DNA of 7,441 nucleotides from Lachnoclostridium sp. UBA7122 (GCA_002493085.1 DKXQ01000087.1:1-7441), one strand, 5' to 3'. Shown: positions 1-6,407, counted from the first letter of the stretch. The notes: generated by a model not told the origin, from the sequence alone. Numbers and translations are program-made.

Positions 1-60
1 TCTGTAATTGAAGTTACAGATTCAATAGAAAAACTTGCATCATTATTTGAAAATAGTTAA
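1..60 (+). CDS. C-terminal end of a truncated upstream gene, possibly a methyl-accepting chemotaxis protein
   Basis: Frame 1 is open from the window edge to a TAA at 58-60 and encodes 19 residues, SVIEVTDSIEKLASLFENS. The peptide looks helical and amphipathic and ends in a short LFENS tail. That is how the signalling coiled coil of many methyl-accepting chemotaxis proteins ends, and a flagellin lies a few kilobases downstream. The fragment is too short to prove the family, so the assignment is only a guess. That it is the end of a real gene is supported by a possible terminator overlapping its stop codon and by the new gene starting 137 bases later. Confidence 0.35.
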   Translation, partial: SVIEVTDSIEKLASLFENS

Positions 61-77
61 GCTTGTAACTCTTTTTT
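55..77 (+). terminator. Possible weak rho-independent terminator after the upstream gene
   Basis: AGTTA (55-59) and TAACT (66-70) can pair around a 6-base loop, and a run of six T (72-77) follows after one C. The stem has only five pairs and one G-C pair, so it would be weak. Its position, overlapping the stop codon of the upstream gene and ahead of nrdD, is what makes it plausible. Confidence 0.3.
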
Positions 78-177
78 CATATATTTTCTTTCAATCAACA
101 AAGGCTGTGTACTAGTCAATTAAAATTAGTTAGTGCATGGCTTTTTAATTACTAAGACTTAGTATACAAGCATACTG

Positions 178-186
178 AAAGGATGG
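178..186 (+). promoter_or_regulatory. Ribosome binding site of nrdD with long spacing
   Basis: AAAGGATGG is the only purine-rich Shine-Dalgarno-like stretch before the nrdD ATG at 198. From the AGGA core (180-183) to the ATG there are 14 bases, more than the usual 5-9 and more than the other genes here. The spacer is AT-only. A start at 198 is still preferred because the encoded N-terminus MKIIKRSGAEETFD matches the usual beginning of the NrdD ATP-cone. Confidence 0.5.
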
Positions 187-197
187 TTTTTTAAATT

Positions 198-2360
198 ATG
201 AAGATAATAAAAAGGAGTGGAGCAGAAGAGACATTTGATATAGATAAAATTACTGCTGCTGTAACTAAAGCTAATAATGAAACTGAAACTATCAATCGTA
301 TGTCAGCAGAACAAGTACATGAAATTGCAGATAATATAATGCAAATCTGTATTGATACTAAACGAGCTCTTAATGTCGAGGAGATACAAGACCTTGTTGA
401 AGACCAGATAATGGAAAAACACGCATTTTCAGTAGCACGCAAATACATAACCTACCGTTATAAAAGAGCTCTTGTTCGTAAATCCAATTCTACTGATAAG
501 CAAATAATGAGCCTTTTAGAATGCCAAAATGAAGAAGTTTTACAAGAAAATTCTAATAAAAATCCTACAGTAAATAGCGTTCAGCGTGACTATATGGCAG
601 GTGAGGTAAGTAAGGATATCACAAAAAGATTTCTGCTGCCAGAAGACATTGTACGTGCACATGAGCAGGGAATTATACATTTCCATGATTCAGATTATTT
701 TGCACAACATATGCATAATTGTTGTCTTGTCAATCTGGAAGATATGCTACAAAATGGTACTGTAATAAGTGAGACAATGATAGATACACCAAAAAGCTTT
801 TCAACTGCATGTAATATTGCCACACAGAGTATTGCACAGATTGCAAGCTCGCAATACGGCGGACAGAGCATATCCCTTGCACATCTTGCACCATTTGTTG
901 ATGTAAGCCGTCAAAAATTTCGCAGACAAGTGGAAGAAGAATTTAAAAAGGCAGGTATAAATTACACAAAAGAGCAAGTAGATGAAGTCTCTGAACTACG
1001 TGTTAAAGATGAAATAAAGCGTGGTGTACAAATGATACAGTATCAAGTGATAACACTTATGACCACTAATGGACAAGCTCCTTTTGTAACTATATTTATG
1101 TATCTTAATGAAGTACCAGAAGGAAGACTTAGAGAAGACCTTGCAATGATTACAGAAGAAATATTGCACCAGCGTATACTTGGTGTAAAGAACGAAAAGG
1201 GAGTTTATATTACCCCTGCATTTCCTAAACTTATATATGTACTTGAGGAAGACAATATATACAAAGGTTCTAGGTATTGGTATTTGACAGAGCTTGCAGC
1301 AAAGTGTACAGCTAAACGCATGGTACCTGATTATATTTCAGAAAAAATTATGAAACAGCTTAAAGATGGAAATTGCTATACATGTATGGGCTGTCGCTCT
1401 TTTTTGACTGTTTACCATGATAAAGATGGAAAGCCTAAATTCTATGGAAGATTTAATCAAGGAGTTGTCACTGTTAATCTTGTTGATATTGCATGTTCAT
1501 CAGAAGGTGATATTGAAAAATTCTGGCAAATATTTGATAAACGCATGGAACTTTGTAAACGTGCACTTATGTGTCGCCACAATAGATTAAAAGGAACACC
1601 ATCTGATGTAGCACCAATTTTATGGCAATATGGTGCGCTTGCTCGTTTAAAAAAAGGTGAAAAAATTGACAAGCTGCTTTATGGCGGATATTCAACTTTG
1701 TCACTTGGTTATGCAGGACTTTGCGAGTGTACACGCTATATGACAGGATATTCACATACTAATCCTTGTGCCACTCCTTTTGCGCTTGAAGTAATGCAGC
1801 GTCTTAATGATGCTTGTGCAAAATGGCGCAAAGAAGAAAATATTGACTTTAGTCTATATGGCACACCACTTGAATCAACAACGTATAAATTTTCTAAATG
1901 TCTTCAAAAGCGTTTTGGAATAATTGAGGGAGTTACAGATAAGAACTATATAACTAACAGTTACCATGTACATGTCACAGAGGCTATTAATGCATTTGAC
2001 AAGCTTAAGTTTGAAGCACAGTTTCAGCGACTTTCTCCAGGAGGGGCAATAAGCTATGTAGAAGTACCCAATATGGAAAATAATATTGATGCTGTACTTG
2101 AACTTATGAAGTATATATATAATAATATTATGTATGCGGAACTTAATACAAAGAGTGATTACTGTCAAGAATGTGGATATACTGGACAAATTGAAATAGT
2201 TACAAATAAGCATAAAAAACTTATCTGGCAATGTCCAAACTGTGGCAATACAGACCAAAATAAAATGAATGTAGCACGCCGCACATGTGGATATATTGGC
2301 ACGCAGTTTTGGAATCAAGGACGCACACAAGAGATAAAAGAACGAGTGCTTCACTTATAA
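198..2360 (+). CDS. nrdD: Anaerobic (class III) ribonucleoside-triphosphate reductase
   Basis: This 720-residue cytoplasmic enzyme reduces ribonucleoside triphosphates to deoxyribonucleotides without oxygen, using a glycyl radical. Residues 1 to about 92 form the ATP-cone, which senses ATP/dATP (starts MKIIKRSGAEETFD). The catalytic barrel follows. It includes HNCC (Cys175/Cys176), CYTCMGCR (393-400) and GRFNQG (417-422). By spacing, Cys399 and Asn420 fit the catalytic Cys290 and Asn311 of the T4 enzyme; this is inference. The C-terminus has a zinc site of four cysteines, CQEC (656-659) and CPNC (679-682). The radical loop RRTCGYIG follows, with Gly698 the expected radical residue (codon 2289-2291). 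Length is normal for a NrdD with an ATP-cone and no key residue is missing. The activating radical-SAM protein NrdG, often the next gene, is absent; proS follows after 28 bases. I see no convincing NrdR-box pair upstream. Confidence 0.97.
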   Translation: MKIIKRSGAEETFDIDKITAAVTKANNETETINRMSAEQVHEIADNIMQICIDTKRALNVEEIQDLVEDQIMEKHAFSVARKYITYRYKRALVRKSNSTDKQIMSLLECQNEEVLQENSNKNPTVNSVQRDYMAGEVSKDITKRFLLPEDIVRAHEQGIIHFHDSDYFAQHMHNCCLVNLEDMLQNGTVISETMIDTPKSFSTACNIATQSIAQIASSQYGGQSISLAHLAPFVDVSRQKFRRQVEEEFKKAGINYTKEQVDEVSELRVKDEIKRGVQMIQYQVITLMTTNGQAPFVTIFMYLNEVPEGRLREDLAMITEEILHQRILGVKNEKGVYITPAFPKLIYVLEEDNIYKGSRYWYLTELAAKCTAKRMVPDYISEKIMKQLKDGNCYTCMGCRSFLTVYHDKDGKPKFYGRFNQGVVTVNLVDIACSSEGDIEKFWQIFDKRMELCKRALMCRHNRLKGTPSDVAPILWQYGALARLKKGEKIDKLLYGGYSTLSLGYAGLCECTRYMTGYSHTNPCATPFALEVMQRLNDACAKWRKEENIDFSLYGTPLESTTYKFSKCLQKRFGIIEGVTDKNYITNSYHVHVTEAINAFDKLKFEAQFQRLSPGGAISYVEVPNMENNIDAVLELMKYIYNNIMYAELNTKSDYCQECGYTGQIEIVTNKHKKLIWQCPNCGNTDQNKMNVARRTCGYIGTQFWNQGRTQEIKERVLHL

Positions 2361-2378
2361 TTATAAATATCTAAAAAT

Positions 2379-2384
2379 GGAGGA
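2379..2384 (+). promoter_or_regulatory. Ribosome binding site that fixes the proS start
   Basis: GGAGGA lies 4 bases before the ATG at 2389. A longer open frame begins at the ATG at 2377, but that codon overlaps this Shine-Dalgarno site and has none of its own. The start at 2389 is therefore preferred; it also gives an N-terminus, MKVANLVGQRFKEKPSD, that looks like other ProS proteins. Confidence 0.8.
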
Positions 2385-2388
2385 ATTT

Positions 2389-4128
2389 ATGAAAGTAGCA
2401 AATTTAGTAGGACAAAGATTTAAGGAAAAACCATCTGATTGTGTAATCGACAGCCATGCACTTATGGTACGTGGTGGATTTATGAAATACGTTGGCAATG
2501 GCATTTATTCTGAGTTTCCTGTACTTAGAAGAATTACTGCAAAGATTGAAAATATAATACGCAAAGAAATGGATGCTATTGATGGGCAGGAGGTGCTTTT
2601 TCCTGTTGTCTTGCCTGCTGTTTTATGGGAAGAATCTGGCAGATATGAAAGCATTGGAAACGAACTTGTGCGTTTTAAGGACAGAAATGGCTCTAATCAC
2701 GTTCTTGGAATGACACATGAAGAGGCGGCTGTGCAGCTTGTGCGTGAATATGCACAGTCTTACACTAAGTATCCATTTATGATATATCAGATACAGCGCA
2801 AGTTTAGAGATGAGGCAAGACCAAGAGCTGGTATGATACGTGTACGTGAATTTACAATGAAGGATGCATATTCTTTTCACACATCACAAGAAGACCTTGA
2901 CAGATATTATAAAATATGTTTTCAGGCATATAATCGTATTTTTCAGAAAGTCGGCGTGCCTGAAGTTGTAACTGTAAAATCTGATTCAGGTATAATGGGC
3001 GGCAGTGTTTCACATGAATATATGCTTTTAACACCTGTAGGTGAAGATTCAATAGTTATGTGTAATGAATGTGATTACAGCTCTAATATGGAAGCTGCTG
3101 AAAATATAGTTGAAAATACTAAAGCTGACAGTGATAAACTTTTATGTGTAGAAACTCCAAATTGTAAAACTATTGAAGATGTTTGTGCTTTCCTTAAAAG
3201 TGATGTAAAAACTTCATGTAAGGCAGTAGTATATCAGAAAAATATTGATGATAAGTTTGTAGTTGCATTTGTGCGTGGTGATTATGAAGTAAATGAAACA
3301 AAGTTAAGAAATCTGGTAGGAGGAGAAATTCACACTGCTGAGATAACGGCAGATGACTGTCTTGTAGCTGGTTATATAGGACCTTATGGCATCTCAAATG
3401 AGGTAGAATTTTATATTGATGTGTCATTAAAAGGTATTGGAAACATCGTAGCAGGAGCTAATAAAGAAGGATATCACTATACAGGACTTGACCTTGAAAG
3501 GGATTTAGAAAATGTAAATTATGTTGATATTTCTAAGATAAAAGAAGGTGGCATATGCCCATGCTGTAAAAAATCAGCTATAACGATTAAGCGTGGAATA
3601 GAAGTTGGCAATATCTTCCAGCTCGGCACAAAATACACAGAAACTATGAATATGCAGTATACAGATGAAAATGGAGAAAGCCATTACCCAATAATGGGGT
3701 GTTATGGTATAGGTGTTGGACGACTTGCTGCGTCTGTATGTGAAGTGCACCATGATGAATATGGACCAATATGGCCAATTTCGATTGCACCTTGGGAAGT
3801 ACAAATATGTTGTCTACGTGCAGATGATGAAGACACAAAACAGGTGGCAGATAAACTATATAAGGATTTAACAGATATTGGAATAGAGGCTCTCTATGAT
3901 GACAGACAAGTAAGACCAGGTGTAATGTTCTCTGATGCAGACCTTATCGGTGTGCCAATACGTGTAATTATAAGCCCCCGTAATTTAAAAGAATCTTCTG
4001 TAGAAATTACAACAAGAGATAAGTCTATTAAAACAATGGTCTCTGTAGAAGAAGCAGTAGAATATATAAAGAATTTAAGGCTTAAACTCTTTGCTGATAT
4101 AGAGTCACATGTACAAGATTACAAATAA
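2389..4128 (+). CDS. proS: Prolyl-tRNA synthetase, bacterial type with editing domain
   Basis: The 579-residue cytoplasmic enzyme attaches proline to tRNA-Pro. Numbering is from the ATG at 2389. Class II catalytic motifs are visible: motif 1 region around EESGRYESIG (81-90), motif 2 FRDEARPRAGMIRVREF (139-155) and motif 3 GCYGIGVGRL (437-446). Between motifs 2 and 3, roughly 224-404, lies the YbaK-like insertion that clears mischarged Ala-tRNA-Pro; its end is marked by IKRGIEVGNIFQLGTKY (400-416). Cysteine pairs occur at 225/228 and around 390-393. Residues from about 468 onward, starting APWEVQICCL, are the anticodon-binding domain. The length matches the bacterial form (about 570). It follows nrdD on the same strand after 28 bases with no promoter or T-box leader visible between them, so it is probably read through from the nrdD promoter. 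Confidence 0.97.
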   Translation: MKVANLVGQRFKEKPSDCVIDSHALMVRGGFMKYVGNGIYSEFPVLRRITAKIENIIRKEMDAIDGQEVLFPVVLPAVLWEESGRYESIGNELVRFKDRNGSNHVLGMTHEEAAVQLVREYAQSYTKYPFMIYQIQRKFRDEARPRAGMIRVREFTMKDAYSFHTSQEDLDRYYKICFQAYNRIFQKVGVPEVVTVKSDSGIMGGSVSHEYMLLTPVGEDSIVMCNECDYSSNMEAAENIVENTKADSDKLLCVETPNCKTIEDVCAFLKSDVKTSCKAVVYQKNIDDKFVVAFVRGDYEVNETKLRNLVGGEIHTAEITADDCLVAGYIGPYGISNEVEFYIDVSLKGIGNIVAGANKEGYHYTGLDLERDLENVNYVDISKIKEGGICPCCKKSAITIKRGIEVGNIFQLGTKYTETMNMQYTDENGESHYPIMGCYGIGVGRLAASVCEVHHDEYGPIWPISIAPWEVQICCLRADDEDTKQVADKLYKDLTDIGIEALYDDRQVRPGVMFSDADLIGVPIRVIISPRNLKESSVEITTRDKSIKTMVSVEEAVEYIKNLRLKLFADIESHVQDYK

Positions 4129-4135
4129 AATGGAC

Positions 4136-4156
4136 AAAACTATAATTATGTTTTTT
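4136..4156 (+). terminator. Possible weak terminator of the nrdD-proS unit
   Basis: AAAAC (4136-4140) pairs with GTTTT (4150-4154) around a 9-base AT loop, and the T run continues to 4156. The stem is short and AT-rich. It overlaps the -35 element of the following promoter, so it may be chance. No better terminator exists between proS and the flagellin gene. Confidence 0.25.
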
Positions 4157-4169
4157 AAATAGCCGATAT
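4143..4169 (+). promoter_or_regulatory. Sigma-D (sigma-28, flagellar) promoter of the flagellin gene
   Basis: GCCGATAT at 4162-4169 matches all eight bases of the Bacillus sigma-D -10 consensus. TAAT at 4143-4146 sits exactly 15 bases upstream and differs from the -35 core TAAA by one base. Transcription should begin near 4176, giving a leader of about 50 bases before the flagellin ATG. Sigma-D drives late flagellar genes after the hook is completed, which fits a flagellin. The downstream Sel1-repeat gene has no visible promoter of its own and should share this one. Confidence 0.82.
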
Positions 4170-4188
4170 AATATAAGAGGTATTATAT
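4166..4188 (+). repeat. Perfect 8-base inverted repeat over the flagellin promoter start
   Basis: ATATAATA (4166-4173) and TATTATAT (4181-4188) are exact reverse complements around the 7-base spacer TAAGAGG. The left arm overlaps the sigma-D -10 element and the expected +1 near 4176 falls in the spacer. The RNA would carry only the right arm, so this is better read as a possible DNA operator than an RNA hairpin. The all-AT arms make chance occurrence fairly likely. Confidence 0.4.
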
Positions 4189-4192
4189 AAAA

Positions 4193-4218
4193 GAATGGAT
4201 GCTTTTATTCAAGGAGGT
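4193..4218 (+). promoter_or_regulatory. Flagellin leader: strong ribosome binding site and possible CsrA sites
   Basis: AAGGAGGT (4211-4218) is a near-perfect Shine-Dalgarno site 7 bases before the ATG at 4226, which sets that start over the in-frame ATG at 4199. Just upstream, GAAT (4193-4196) and ATTC (4207-4210) can form a short stem exposing GGATG in its loop. A GGATG in a loop plus a second GGA in the Shine-Dalgarno site resembles the way CsrA represses flagellin translation in Bacillus subtilis. The ribosome site is secure; the CsrA reading is inference. Confidence 0.6.
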
Positions 4219-4225
4219 AAATTAC

Positions 4226-5098
4226 ATGGTTGTAGAAATTGAAAATACGCCTGGCAGATATGTCGCAAGGCAGTTAAATATAACAGACAAAAATAAGAGA
4301 AATTCTATAGAAAAACTTGCTAGTGGATACAAATTAAATAAGGCAGCAGATAATGCATCTGGTCTCACAGTTTCAGAATCAATGAGAGGTCAGATAAGAG
4401 GTCTGAATCAGGCAAGTAAAAATTCGCAAGATGGACAAAACATGATAGCAACTGCCGATGCTGGCATGAATGAATTACATCTGATATTGCATAGAATGAG
4501 AGAACTCTGTGTACAGGGCGCTAATGATACAAATGTTGCGGAAGATAGAGAAAGCATACAGATGGAAATAGATGCCCTTAATAATGAGATAGACAGAATA
4601 ACTAGTGAAACAGAGTTTAACACAATGAAGCTTTTAAGAGGCGGCTCAGGTAGTTCTGAAACAGAAGAAGACGACATTGGTAATAGTGATAATAGTGAAA
4701 ATAATGGAGGTATTGCATTACAGGTAGGAGCAGATACATCACATATCATTTCTGTAAAACTGCCAATGCTTAGTACAGAAGTACTTGAAACAAGGGGTGT
4801 TGATGTATCAGACAATAAAGTAGCTACAGAATCAATAGCTCTTGTTGACCGTGCAATAGATAAGGTTGATAATGAGCGTTCTAAGATGGGTGCAATATCT
4901 AACAGGCTTGACCACGCATATTCTAACAATACAAACTCGTCTGAGAATACACAGTCTTCTGAATCACTTATACGTGATGCCAACTTAGCGGATGAGATGG
5001 TTATAATATCAACTGCAAATATTATTGAGCAGGCTGGTATTTCAATGGCTGCACAGGCAAATAGCGGCAAAGAGACCATATTGAAAATGGTACAGTAA
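4226..5098 (+). CDS. Divergent flagellin-family protein
   Basis: The 290-residue protein has the two conserved flagellin ends and is expected to be exported by the flagellar type III apparatus and built into the filament. The N-terminal D0/D1 region (1 to about 140) includes IEKLASGYKLNKAADNASGL, MRGQIRGLNQASKNSQDG and MRELCVQGANDTN. The C-terminal region (about 200-290) includes NRLDHAYSN and ends ANIIEQAGISMAAQANSGKE then TILKMVQ. The middle is short, with a very acidic Ser/Glu/Asp stretch at 141-162, so there is almost no outer D2/D3 domain. Oddities: a cysteine at 95 where most flagellins have alanine, and a first stretch, MVVEIENTPGRYVARQ, less like the usual clostridial MVVQHN start. 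It may be a minor or specialised filament protein rather than the main flagellin; hence no symbol is given. A sigma-D promoter lies upstream and a Sel1-repeat gene follows after 36 bases. Confidence 0.93.
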   Translation: MVVEIENTPGRYVARQLNITDKNKRNSIEKLASGYKLNKAADNASGLTVSESMRGQIRGLNQASKNSQDGQNMIATADAGMNELHLILHRMRELCVQGANDTNVAEDRESIQMEIDALNNEIDRITSETEFNTMKLLRGGSGSSETEEDDIGNSDNSENNGGIALQVGADTSHIISVKLPMLSTEVLETRGVDVSDNKVATESIALVDRAIDKVDNERSKMGAISNRLDHAYSNNTNSSENTQSSESLIRDANLADEMVIISTANIIEQAGISMAAQANSGKETILKMVQ

Positions 5099-5124
5099 TA
5101 GATTTTAACACTGGGCATATATTT

Positions 5125-5130
5125 GGAGAG
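5125..5130 (+). promoter_or_regulatory. Ribosome binding site that fixes the Sel1-gene start
   Basis: GGAGAG lies 4 bases before the ATG at 5135. The open frame extends back to a TTG at 5123-5125, but that codon overlaps this site, so ATG 5135 is the likely start, four codons later. Confidence 0.7.
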
Positions 5131-5134
5131 TAAT

Positions 5135-6364
5135 ATGAATAACACAGTCATAATTGAACCTGTATATCCTCATTCACTGCTAATACACATTAGTAAACTT
5201 ATAGATGGCAATGAAAGCATATTGCAGAATGAAAAGACATTTCTTCAAAAGTATTCCAGCGCATACAGCAATGTGGATAATGAAGTGCTACTTTTAAAGC
5301 TTGCTTATGATAAAAATATTGTATCTGCATTTTTTGAATGTAATAAAAGAGAGCAGTGGCGAAAACGTGTGCTTATAGAAAAATCGGTTAATTTGCTTGT
5401 AGGCGCTGTGGCTGAAAAATATGCAGTTATGGTTGTAGAGAGTCTTATGTTTGCATTTGGCTGGAGGTTTCGTCTTGATATTGTTCGCAGATGGGAAGCT
5501 ACAGATGATGAAAAAGCTATGTTCCACGAAAAAACTGCTTTAGAGAGAAAAGGTCAAAATGACATAATAGGTCAGCTACATATAATTAACAATAATAAAA
5601 AGCTAGATGTTTCAGAATATATGGAATCAGATACAAATTTATCGGCAAATACTACAAAAAATAGTGTGGCAAGTGATGATGAAGATATGGTAAGAGATGA
5701 CAGTTATTACAATGTTGACCCCCCAAAAGCATCTGGTAGGGAAAGTAACAGAAAAAAAGCATCTATTTCCGCCAAGAAAAACAAATCAAACTCTGTAGAA
5801 AATAAACAGAAACCAGAACCTGTTTTGGCTAAACCTAAAATTGAAGACGCAAGGTATTATAAGTTAATGAATATCAGAAAAAAACGTGTCTTAAAGAAAG
5901 CTTTTCAGGGAAATGCATCAAGCCAGTGTGAAATGGGTGATTATTATGCAGAAAAAGATAGTAATCACCTTGACTATAATGAAGCTGCGAAGTGGTATTC
6001 AGAATCCGCTGACAACGGTTATAAACGTGCTTTCTTTGAACTGGGCAGACTCTATGACCAGAATCCACCAGAGATAGAAGGCGCTAAAGAAAAAGCATTT
6101 AATATATATAAAGATATGGCAGAACAGGGGCTTCCCACAGCGCAGTGTATACTTGGCATGAAATACTGGTTTGGTGATGGTGTTGAAATTGATTTTAAAA
6201 AAGCAGTACAGTGGCTTACAAAGGCAGCAGACCAGAAACATGAAGATGCAATAAGAAATTTAGCTGATTTGTACAGTGCAATGAATGATATAGAAAACGC
6301 CAATAAATGGTATAAAGTAGGAGCAGCAGCAGGAGATGATTACTGTAGAAGAAAAATTAGGTGA
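5135..6364 (+). CDS. Sel1-repeat (TPR-like) protein of unknown function, co-transcribed with flagellin
   Basis: This 409-residue protein has no signal peptide or clear membrane segment and should be cytosolic. Residues 1 to about 150 form a helical domain I do not recognise; its most marked part is hydrophobic, around LLVGAVAEKYAVMVVESLMF (87-106) followed by AFGWRF. Residues about 155-235 are a polar linker, first acidic (SDDEDMVRDD) then lysine-rich. Residues about 259-405 hold four Sel1-like helical repeats: GNASSQCEMGDYYA...AAKWYSESADNG, YKRAFFELGRLY...AEQG, LPTAQCILGMKYWFGDGV...AVQWLTKAADQ, and a final one ending KWYKVGAAAGDD. Such repeats act as protein-binding scaffolds. The 36-base gap from the flagellin gene, the lack of its own promoter and the terminator just after it suggest expression with late flagellar genes. 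A role in motility, flagellin handling or a linked signalling step is inference. Partner proteins are unknown. Confidence 0.85.
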   Translation: MNNTVIIEPVYPHSLLIHISKLIDGNESILQNEKTFLQKYSSAYSNVDNEVLLLKLAYDKNIVSAFFECNKREQWRKRVLIEKSVNLLVGAVAEKYAVMVVESLMFAFGWRFRLDIVRRWEATDDEKAMFHEKTALERKGQNDIIGQLHIINNNKKLDVSEYMESDTNLSANTTKNSVASDDEDMVRDDSYYNVDPPKASGRESNRKKASISAKKNKSNSVENKQKPEPVLAKPKIEDARYYKLMNIRKKRVLKKAFQGNASSQCEMGDYYAEKDSNHLDYNEAAKWYSESADNGYKRAFFELGRLYDQNPPEIEGAKEKAFNIYKDMAEQGLPTAQCILGMKYWFGDGVEIDFKKAVQWLTKAADQKHEDAIRNLADLYSAMNDIENANKWYKVGAAAGDDYCRRKIR

Positions 6365-6368
6365 ATAT

Positions 6369-6407
6369 AATTATGGCAAGTCAATATTTGTTTGACTTGC
6401 CATAATT
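6369..6407 (+). terminator. Terminator hairpin after the flagellin-Sel1 unit
   Basis: AATTATGGCAAGTCAA (6369-6384) and TTGACTTGCCATAATT (6392-6407) form a perfect 16-pair stem with a 7-base loop, starting 5 bases after the Sel1-gene stop. The T tract after it is broken (TTTGTGT when the last stem bases are included), so termination might be incomplete, but length and position strongly favour a terminator. It also separates the unit from the converging transposase gene. Confidence 0.8.

Noticed and set aside
1..20. Perfect 7-base inverted repeat TCTGTAA-N6-TTACAGA
   Set aside because: It lies within coding sequence well before the stop codon and lacks a T run, so it is probably chance.
25..37. 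ATAGAAAAACTTGC occurs here and again near 4309-4322 in the flagellin gene, both encoding SIEKLA
   Set aside because: IEKLAS-like sequence is normal in flagellins and the match does not extend further; it is too short to indicate duplication.
161..176. Imperfect palindrome AGTAT-N6-ATACT before nrdD, considered as an NrdR box
   Set aside because: It does not match the usual NrdR box well and there is no second box at the expected spacing. A weaker palindrome at 113-134 was also too imperfect.
1875..2354. A 159-codon minus-strand open frame opposite the end of nrdD
   Set aside because: It overlaps the zinc site and glycyl-radical loop coding region of nrdD and shows no protein features; it is a shadow of the real gene.
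2361..2388. Possible T-box or other riboswitch before proS
   Set aside because: Only 28 bases separate nrdD and proS, far too short for a T-box leader.
4408..5151. A 247-codon open frame on the minus strand, antisense to the flagellin gene
   Set aside because: It lies opposite a clear flagellin, has no ribosome site or family resemblance, and its composition (Ser, Ile, Leu rich) is what the reverse strand of this gene would give.
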